Origin: Candidatus Acidiferrales bacterium
GTDB taxonomy: Bacteria; Acidobacteriota; Terriglobia; Acidiferrales; UBA7541
DNA: 6,283 nt
Reading direction: 5' to 3'
Assembly: GCA_955651735.1 (NCBI GenBank)
Contig: CATPAM010000408.1
Span: 1 to 6,283, forward strand
Positions within the stretch are counted from its first letter, which is position 1, and each line of letters starts with the position of its first letter. Shown one piece after another: positions 1 to 6,283 of the stretch. A program made the position numbers and the translations under genes. The notes beneath the pieces are model-generated. The model was not told the origin of the DNA. It saw only the letters and a program-made list of their open reading frames with translations, and did not search any database.

Positions 1-41
1 ACTACATCCTGCGCCGTGGCGCGCTGCACAGGATAGACGAA

Positions 42-69
42 TTGACGGGCGAGAGGAATCGTGTAGGCT
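42..69 (+). promoter_or_regulatory. Weak candidate sigma70-type promoter for the DUF2461 gene
   Basis: A TTGACG hexamer at 42-47 (five of six to the -35 consensus) is followed after 16 bases by TAGGCT at 64-69. The latter keeps only the first, second and last bases of TATAAT. Transcription would begin near 76, giving a leader of about 23 bases before ATG 99. The -10 match is poor and the same bases lie in a frame that is open from the window edge, so this is only a possibility. Confidence 0.2.
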
Positions 70-98
70 TGTTTGCTCGTTACCACGGCGGTCTGCAC

Positions 99-785
99 AT
101 GGCTGATTCGAAAGCAATCATCACGCGCGAGACGTTTCGGTTTTTTCGCGATCTTGCGCGAAACAATCGAACTGCGTGGATGCAAGCGCGTCGCGAGCGC
201 TACCAGGAATGCGTGGTGCAGCCGTTGCGGCGGCTTTGCGAGGAGCTTGCGCCTGCGATTTTGCGGCTCGATTCGCGATTTGAAACGAGCGGGCGCACGG
301 GCGCGAATTTGTCGCGCATCAATCGCGATATCCGTTTTGCCAAGGACAAAACTCCGTATCGCGCGCAGATGTACTTGAAGTTCAGCGCGCCGTTCCGAGG
401 CGAAGGCGAGGCCGGCCAGTTTTACGTGGGTATTTCCACGAAAACGGCTACCGCCGGTTTCCGCATCTATTCCGGATCGAAGCGCAAGGACTCCGCTTTG
501 GCGCAGATTGCGGACCCTCGCGTAGAGGCTAATCCGCGATGGTTGGCGCAACAGAAGAAACGCTTGGGCCGACGGTACGAAAGCTACTGGTACTCGGTGC
601 AAAAAGGCGAGTGGACGCAGCATGCGGGTTGGCCTGCGCCGGAGAACTGGAAGAAGTTGCAAGGCTGGATCGTCCGGCGGGAGCTAGGCGTCGCAGCCGC
701 GCTGCGCGGGTCATTTTCAACCGAGCTCGTGAGAATCTTCCACGACTTGCATCCGTTGCTGCGGTTCACGTCATTGCCGGATTGA
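99..785 (+). CDS. DUF2461 family protein (TIGR02453-like), hypothetical
   Basis: The product is 228 aa from ATG 99, close to the usual size of about 220 aa for DUF2461 proteins. The family signature is visible: an N-terminal FFRDLARNNRTAWMQARRERY stretch (about residues 12-31 of the ATG form), then INRDIRFAKDKTPYRAQMYL (about 74-93), followed by a GQFYVGIS-type strand. No signal peptide or membrane segment is seen, so it is probably cytoplasmic. I know of no established biochemical role for the family and assign none. The start is uncertain. ATG 99 begins about ten residues before the conserved domain, as expected, but has only a weak GGCGGT (87-92) as ribosome site. An in-frame TTG at 42 has AGGA eight bases upstream, and another TTG at 69 follows AGAGGAA by ten bases. 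The frame stays open back to base 3. The serine hydrolase gene follows 60 bases downstream on the same strand, so co-transcription is possible. Confidence 0.85.
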   Translation: MADSKAIITRETFRFFRDLARNNRTAWMQARRERYQECVVQPLRRLCEELAPAILRLDSRFETSGRTGANLSRINRDIRFAKDKTPYRAQMYLKFSAPFRGEGEAGQFYVGISTKTATAGFRIYSGSKRKDSALAQIADPRVEANPRWLAQQKKRLGRRYESYWYSVQKGEWTQHAGWPAPENWKKLQGWIVRRELGVAAALRGSFSTELVRIFHDLHPLLRFTSLPD

Positions 786-802
786 AGAAGGCAAGAGTTT
801 CG

Positions 803-838
803 CCACAGAGATCACGGAGGGCGCAGAGATGAACAGGA
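803..838 (+). repeat. 9-base-period degenerate tandem repeat (CACAGAG-type units)
   Basis: CACAGAG (804-810), CACGGAG (813-819) and CGCAGAG (822-828) recur at an exact 9-base period. A more diverged fourth unit, GAACAGG, follows at 831-837. The array fills most of the gap between the DUF2461 stop and the serine hydrolase start. From memory, strings of CACAGAG / CGCAGAG units are dispersed between genes in several bacterial phyla; only this copy is visible here. Purine-rich GGAGG and AGGAGA sequences inside and at the end of the array double as ribosome-binding sites. Confidence 0.6.
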
Positions 839-849
839 GAGCGGAATGA
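829..849 (+). CDS. Possible six-codon leader ORF (MNRRAE) coupled to the serine hydrolase
   Basis: ATG 829 is preceded by GGAGG at 816-820 with an eight-base spacer, a near-ideal ribosome site. The frame reads M-N-R-R-A-E and then TGA at 847-849, which overlaps the hydrolase start as ATGA (846-849). This is the classic layout for translational coupling. The frame lies in a low-complexity repeat, so the arrangement may be chance. Nothing in the short peptide suggests attenuation by a specific amino acid. Confidence 0.25.
   Translation: MNRRAE
835..840 (+). promoter_or_regulatory. Shine-Dalgarno AGGAGA for the serine hydrolase gene
   Basis: AGGAGA lies five bases before ATG 846 and is a strong match to the anti-Shine-Dalgarno sequence, supporting that start. 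It sits at the diverged end of the 9-base repeat array. Confidence 0.65.
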
Positions 850-2060
850 AATCTAGAGTCGGCTGGAATGCGTTTCCGGGATGCGTGGCGCTTGCAATCG
901 TCGTGTCCATTGTGCCGCTGCCCGCACGGCCGCAAGGGAAAACTTCGGGAAGAGAATGGCCTGTAGCTGAGCCGACTGCTGTTGGCCTTGATTCCGGCGC
1001 ACTGGGGGCACTGGACGTGGATATCGCTGCCGGGAAATACGGCTTGGTGGACAGTCTGTTGATTATTCGCGACGGCAAACAGGCGCAGGCGCGGTCTTAC
1101 GCGCATGACTACGGGAGAATTTACGGCGAGCTTGCCAAGCACGAAGGGCCTCTGAATCATGATGTGAGCGGGCCGTACAATTATTTCAGCGCGGAGTTTC
1201 ATCCTTACTACCAGCACAGCGATTTGCACACCATGCAGTCCGTCTCGAAGACGGTCACGTCCATCACCATCGGGATCGCCATGAGCCGGAAGGAGTTTCC
1301 CGCCGATCTGGACGCGCCGATCCTGAAATATTTCGACGATTACAAGATCGCGAACCTGGATGAACGTAAGCGCCGCATCACTTTACGTAACCTGCTGACC
1401 ATGACGGCCGGGCTGGAGTGGAACGAAGATTTGCCTTACAACGATCCCAAGAATTCCGCGGACGTGATGGAAGCGACGCACGATTGGGTGCAATACGTGA
1501 TCAACCAGCCGATGGCCGCGGAGCCCGGCAAAGTGTTCGCGTACAGCAGCGGCGTAACGCAGCTTCTATCGCATATCTTCAAGAAGGCCACGGGCAAGAG
1601 TGTCGACGAGTACGCCGCGCAATCTCTTTTCCAGCCACTGGGGATTCGCTACCACTGGAAACATTCCCCGACGGGATTGCCGGACACGGAGGGCGGCCTT
1701 TACATTTCATCCGCGAGCCTGGCCAAGATCGGTTTCCTGTTCTTGAAGAATGGAATGTGGGAAGGAAGGCAGATTGTTCCGGCGGAGTGGGTAAAGGCCT
1801 CGGTTGTCTCCGCTATGAGCGTGGAGGACGAAGGACGGCACTGGGGATATGGCTTTCAATGGTGGCTGCAGCCCTGGGGCAAATCACCGGGAAAATTCGC
1901 GTGGGCGGCGCGGGGCTTCGGAGGCCAGGAGCTGCGGGTGGTGCCGGAATACAACCTGATCGTAGTGCTCACCGGCTGGGACATCCTGCCGTCAGCGGCA
2001 GAGCCGAGACACGACGAGCTCGAGCGGGTGATCGCGGCCGTAAAGAAGACCGCGCCGTAG
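846..2060 (+). CDS. Exported serine hydrolase, beta-lactamase class C / 6-aminohexanoate-dimer hydrolase-like
   Basis: The 404-aa product begins with a signal peptide: a basic start, a hydrophobic core at about residues 13-25, and possible cleavage after LPA at 25-27. It should therefore act in the periplasm or outside the cell. The penicillin-binding-type catalytic set is present. Ser132-Val-Ser-Lys135 is the SxxK nucleophile motif, and Tyr233-Ser-Ser fills the YxN position 101 residues later, close to the spacing in NylB (Ser112, Lys115, Tyr215). RNLLTMTAGLEW (181-192) and YGFQWWL (335-341) are typical of this subfamily. In place of the KTG/HTGG box there is GFGGQ (357-361), which favours the EstB/NylB-like branch over a true AmpC. 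The likely chemistry is hydrolysis of an ester or amide through an acyl-serine; the substrate cannot be read from sequence. ATG 846 has AGGAGA five bases upstream. The gene converges with the second hydrolase 67 bases downstream. Confidence 0.9.
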   Translation: MKSRVGWNAFPGCVALAIVVSIVPLPARPQGKTSGREWPVAEPTAVGLDSGALGALDVDIAAGKYGLVDSLLIIRDGKQAQARSYAHDYGRIYGELAKHEGPLNHDVSGPYNYFSAEFHPYYQHSDLHTMQSVSKTVTSITIGIAMSRKEFPADLDAPILKYFDDYKIANLDERKRRITLRNLLTMTAGLEWNEDLPYNDPKNSADVMEATHDWVQYVINQPMAAEPGKVFAYSSGVTQLLSHIFKKATGKSVDEYAAQSLFQPLGIRYHWKHSPTGLPDTEGGLYISSASLAKIGFLFLKNGMWEGRQIVPAEWVKASVVSAMSVEDEGRHWGYGFQWWLQPWGKSPGKFAWAARGFGGQELRVVPEYNLIVVLTGWDILPSAAEPRHDELERVIAAVKKTAP

Positions 2061-2096
2061 CGGACCGTCGCAGAATGAAAGCTATTTCATTGTGGC

Positions 2097-2117
2097 GCGC
2101 CAGCAAGATGCCGGCGC
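2097..2117. terminator. GC-rich hairpin between convergent genes, possible bidirectional terminator or REP-like element
   Basis: GCGCCAGC (2097-2104) pairs with GCCGGCGC (2110-2117) around the five-base loop AAGAT. That gives seven of eight base pairs with one A-C mismatch. It sits in the 67 bases between the two convergent stop codons, where a shared terminator is expected. Neither side has a clear run of T, so it does not fit a textbook intrinsic terminator. It may instead be a dispersed palindromic element. An overlapping perfect palindrome, TGGCGCGCCA (2093-2102), offers a competing fold. Confidence 0.4.
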
Positions 2118-2127
2118 TACCGATATG

Positions 2128-4032
2128 CTACTGCGCGGCCCAGAGACGCAGGCCGATTAGGCCCCAGGACGCGAAGAACAGGGCTACGACGCAGCAGGCC
2201 AGCGCAACCAATAGAGAGTGGATGCGCACGCCGCGTTGAATTTCGGTTTTGGGGACGCGCAAGGCGAGCACCAGGCCGAGTAGCGAGAGCAGGGCGAACA
2301 GAATTGTGGCCATGTAGATTCCAATGGTGAAAATATTGGCGGTGCCGATGGCGCTTGCGTGCAGGGCGTTAAAGCAAAACGGAATGGCGACCAGGGAAAG
2401 AACGGCCAGCAGCGGCACGACGCGCACGGCGAGGTGTTGTACTCCTTTCATTTTTCCGATGAGTTTGCGTGCGAGCCAGATCAGCGCGAAAGGCACGGTG
2501 CTGAGCATCAGCACGGCGCAGAGCACCAGCAGCGCAACGCGCGTATACGGCCAGAGGGGGTTGATTCTGACGGCATAAGAGACCGCGTCATCCCCCATGG
2601 ATGTAAACGCCATGCCACCAGCTTCATCCGCAAAAAACAAAGTGCTTCCTTCAGGCTCTTTTTCCGCGCGGAAGAGATTCTTGCCGGCGGAGAGCATCGG
2701 TTCGGGCTTGCCGAACATCGAAGAATGCGTAAGTTGTCCGCCGATGGCGCGAATGCGGATGCCGCCGGTGAGATCGTCGAGAAACGCGAGCATTTGCGAG
2801 CGGGGCGCGCGCTGGACATAAAATCCGGCAAAAGATTGCAGTTCGGCTGGCGCGAGCGCTGTCACAGGTTTGTAGGGCTTGGGATAATCCTTGGAAAGAA
2901 ATTCAATGGCCAGGCGATTGATATTTTCCAACGCTTCACCTGATCCCGTGCTATTCAGGAGCACGACGTAGCCCCAATCTTGTTCTGGCATGTAGCGATA
3001 CGAGGAAATGAAACCATCAATCCCGCCATCATGGCCGTGGGTCACAACGCCACCGGCAACTTCCGTGTAATTCGCCAGGCCGTAGCCCAGGCGCAATCCG
3101 TGCCGCGAGGCTGAGGTCGTTCGCGGAGTTTCCATCCGCAGGATGGATTCCGGCGCCAGTAGTTGCCTTTGCCCGACCATGCCGCGGCGCAGCAAGAATT
3201 GCACCAGCTTCGCGAGCTCACCGGGCGAGGCCTTTAAATCTCCGGCCGGCCGTAAATAAATGTAAGGGTAACCGACGGGATTGGGTGTCTTGCCATCGTA
3301 GCCGGCAGCGAGAAGCGCCTTGTTTGCGGCGGTGAAACGATAATCCGCATTGGTCATGCCGAGCGGCCGAAAGAATGTGTCGCGAATATATTTGTCGTAG
3401 GGCTCGCCGGTGATTTTTTCGATGAGATAACCCGCGACGCCGTAACCGGGATTCGAGTAGGACATGCGCGTGTCCGGCGGCCAGCGCGCGATTTGCGGCT
3501 CCTGAAATCGTTTGAAGACTTCGAGCAGGGGGTAATCGTACGGGTCGTGTACGTTGTAAACCTCGGCAGCTTCCATGTCGTCGAAGCCCGCGGTGTGTTC
3601 GAGCAGGTTCACGATGCGCACGGGATCCGTGGACTCCCAGGCGTTCTGCACGGGGATTTCCGGCGCGACATCATGCAACCGCGCTTCGAGATTGATCTTG
3701 CCTTCCACCTCGAGTTTCAGCAGCGCCAGGGCCACGAAACTCTTGCTGATGGAGCCGACGCGAAACTCCGTGTCGCAGGTGACAGGCTTCTTGGAGGCAA
3801 CGTCGGCGTCCCCAATTCCGCCACACCACAGAAGTTCGCCGCGCGAGACCAGGGCGACGCCTGCGCCTGGCAGATGATTCTTGTCCAACTCGGTTTTTAT
3901 GGCTTTCTGCAATTCTTCGAGAGACTTGGGCGGTGCGGGTTGGGGCTTTTCCTGCGCATAGAGCGCGAGCGGTGGCTGGATGGTGAGCGCAGCGAAGAGC
4001 GAAACGAGAAAGCTCGCGCAAAATCGGCGCAT
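2128..4032 (-). CDS. Membrane-anchored serine hydrolase (beta-lactamase class C fold) with C-terminal four-helix membrane domain
   Basis: From ATG 4032 the product is 634 aa. Residues 1-26 look like a signal peptide ending at LYA before Gln27. The beta-lactamase-type domain spans about 35-380. It carries Ser94-Ile-Ser-Lys97 (SxxK), LLEHTAGF (143-150), Tyr192-Ser-Asn194 (the YxN motif) and GHDGG (333-337) in the HTGG position, so all three active-site boxes are present. A region at about 390-490 resembles the small beta-rich tail (DUF3471-like) that follows many such hydrolases. Hydrophobic stretches at about 498-520, 536-556, 566-592 and 604-628 suggest four membrane helices, with the catalytic domain held outside the cytoplasm. 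Likely roles are peptidase, esterase or cell-wall amide hydrolase; true beta-lactamase activity is unproven. ATG 4032 is chosen because GAAAGG lies six bases upstream. An in-frame TTG at 4062 falls almost at the predicted transcription start and lacks that site. The gene diverges from cstA. Confidence 0.9.
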   Translation of the reverse strand: MRRFCASFLVSLFAALTIQPPLALYAQEKPQPAPPKSLEELQKAIKTELDKNHLPGAGVALVSRGELLWCGGIGDADVASKKPVTCDTEFRVGSISKSFVALALLKLEVEGKINLEARLHDVAPEIPVQNAWESTDPVRIVNLLEHTAGFDDMEAAEVYNVHDPYDYPLLEVFKRFQEPQIARWPPDTRMSYSNPGYGVAGYLIEKITGEPYDKYIRDTFFRPLGMTNADYRFTAANKALLAAGYDGKTPNPVGYPYIYLRPAGDLKASPGELAKLVQFLLRRGMVGQRQLLAPESILRMETPRTTSASRHGLRLGYGLANYTEVAGGVVTHGHDGGIDGFISSYRYMPEQDWGYVVLLNSTGSGEALENINRLAIEFLSKDYPKPYKPVTALAPAELQSFAGFYVQRAPRSQMLAFLDDLTGGIRIRAIGGQLTHSSMFGKPEPMLSAGKNLFRAEKEPEGSTLFFADEAGGMAFTSMGDDAVSYAVRINPLWPYTRVALLVLCAVLMLSTVPFALIWLARKLIGKMKGVQHLAVRVVPLLAVLSLVAIPFCFNALHASAIGTANIFTIGIYMATILFALLSLLGLVLALRVPKTEIQRGVRIHSLLVALACCVVALFFASWGLIGLRLWAAQ

Positions 4033-4038
4033 AGGGGA

Positions 4039-4044
4039 CCTTTC
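4039..4044 (-). promoter_or_regulatory. Shine-Dalgarno GAAAGG deciding the start of the membrane-anchored hydrolase
   Basis: On the minus strand GAAAGG is followed by six bases and then ATG 4032. This favours the ATG over the TTG codon ten codons upstream, and it places the signal peptide's basic MRRF at the very N-terminus. Confidence 0.55.
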
Positions 4045-4071
4045 GTTGGAGATCTCAGGCAAGGTGGGCAG

Positions 4072-4101
4072 ATTCTAGCGGGAAATTTCTTTGACGGCCA
4101 A
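4072..4101 (-). promoter_or_regulatory. Sigma70-like promoter for the membrane-anchored hydrolase
   Basis: On the minus strand TTGGCC (4096-4101, four of six to the -35 consensus) is separated by 18 bases from TAGAAT (4072-4077, five of six to the -10 consensus). Transcription would start near 4065, giving a leader of about 33 bases to ATG 4032. Confidence 0.5.
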
Positions 4102-4111
4102 TGCTAATGCT
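4100..4111. repeat. Tandem hexamer AATGCT x2 in the divergent spacer
   Basis: AATGCT occurs twice head to tail, directly beside the -35 of the minus-strand promoter and about 27 bases before the -35 of the cstA promoter. It could be a small binding site. At this length chance is also a good explanation. Confidence 0.25.
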
Positions 4112-4121
4112 GCATCGAATG

Positions 4122-4152
4122 AAGCGTCTAAACGGAATTGACGCTTAAGCGT
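4122..4152. promoter_or_regulatory. Candidate operator: three AAGCGT half-sites at the cstA -35
   Basis: ACGCTTAAGCGT (4141-4152) is a perfect 12-base palindrome that starts on the last three bases of the cstA -35 box and runs into the spacer. A further half-site sits upstream: AAGCGTC (4122-4128) forms an inverted repeat with GACGCTT (4140-4146) around 11 bases. The half-site AAGCGT thus appears forward at 4122 and 4147 and inverted at 4141. A dimeric regulator bound here would block or modulate cstA transcription. I do not recognise a specific regulator for this motif. It is not a CRP-type TGTGA-N6-TCACA site. Confidence 0.45.
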
Positions 4153-4166
4153 GGCTCGCATACGAT
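4138..4166 (+). promoter_or_regulatory. Sigma70-like promoter for cstA
   Basis: TTGACG (4138-4143, five of six) is followed after an optimal 17 bases by TACGAT (4161-4166, four of six, with the key first, second and last positions kept). Transcription would begin near 4173, about 37 bases before GTG 4210. The in-frame ATG at 4165 overlaps the -10 box, so it could not be translated from this promoter. Confidence 0.55.
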
Positions 4167-4169
4167 GCG
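4157..4169. promoter_or_regulatory. Short dyad CGCAT-ACG-ATGCG over the cstA -10 box
   Basis: Five-base inverted arms CGCAT and ATGCG flank a three-base centre, and the -10 hexamer (4161-4166) lies entirely within the dyad. A regulator or RNA polymerase-competing factor could bind here. Arms this short arise by chance fairly often, so the call is weak. Confidence 0.25.
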
Positions 4170-4209
4170 CGCGGCGCAATTTTTCTTTACTAGCTGCGGG
4201 GTTTGCGGC

Positions 4210-6283
<2,074 letters not shown>

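Noticed and set aside
771..1229. Minus-strand open frame whose N-terminal part reads through the CACAGAG repeat
   Set aside because: It is antisense to the signal peptide and first part of the hydrolase. The translated repeat is a typical spurious peptide source.
1418..2239. Plus-strand open frame of 273 codons overlapping the first hydrolase
   Set aside because: It is out of frame with the SxxK/YSS/GFGGQ-bearing gene. It runs through the convergent spacer and into the next gene's end with no motif or ribosome site.
3493..4107. Plus-strand open frame opposite the N-terminal half of the membrane hydrolase
   Set aside because: The minus-strand frame carries the SxxK, YSN and signal peptide, and the antisense product shows no domain.
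4091..4119. TTGACG at 4091 as an alternative -35 for cstA
   Set aside because: No acceptable -10 hexamer lies 16-18 bases downstream, and the copy at 4138 has a much better partner.
4033..4209. A CRP-type site controlling cstA, as in E. coli
   Set aside because: I found no TGTGA-N6-TCACA-like sequence in the spacer.

Overview
The window is GC-rich bacterial chromosome with compact, mostly intergenic-poor coding. It holds four protein genes: a DUF2461-family protein (+), a secreted class C beta-lactamase-like serine hydrolase (+), a second and different serine hydrolase with a membrane C-terminus (-), and a carbon starvation protein CstA-type transporter (+) that runs off the right edge. I see no RNA gene, CRISPR array, transposase, integrase or phage gene. 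The mix of exported serine hydrolases, one with a C-terminal membrane block, and a CstA transporter would suit an Acidobacteriota-like soil bacterium. That placement is an impression from gene content and style, not something the sequence proves.

Layout, left to right. Bases 1-98 hold a frame that is open from the window edge into the DUF2461 gene, so that gene's start is not fully settled; ATG 99 is preferred. The DUF2461 gene ends at 785. A 60-base gap follows. It is built largely of a 9-base-period repeat (CACAGAG-type units), and it also contains a six-codon mini-ORF whose stop overlaps the next start as ATGA. The first serine hydrolase occupies 846-2060. It meets the second hydrolase (2128-4032, minus strand) tail to tail, across 67 bases that contain a GC-rich hairpin. 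The second hydrolase and cstA (start GTG 4210) diverge from a 177-base spacer. This spacer holds one sigma70-like promoter in each direction and a cluster of inverted repeats on the cstA side.

How the genes may work together: both hydrolases carry export signals and should act outside the cytoplasm on peptides, esters or cell-wall fragments. CstA relatives import peptides and/or pyruvate. A shared scavenging role for the divergent hydrolase/cstA pair is plausible but is inference from adjacency only. DUF2461 proteins have no settled function that I know of.

I find no clear evidence of a novel multi-gene system. The parts most worth a second look are the divergent control region, the 9-base repeat with its coupled mini-ORF, and the four-helix membrane tail of the second hydrolase.
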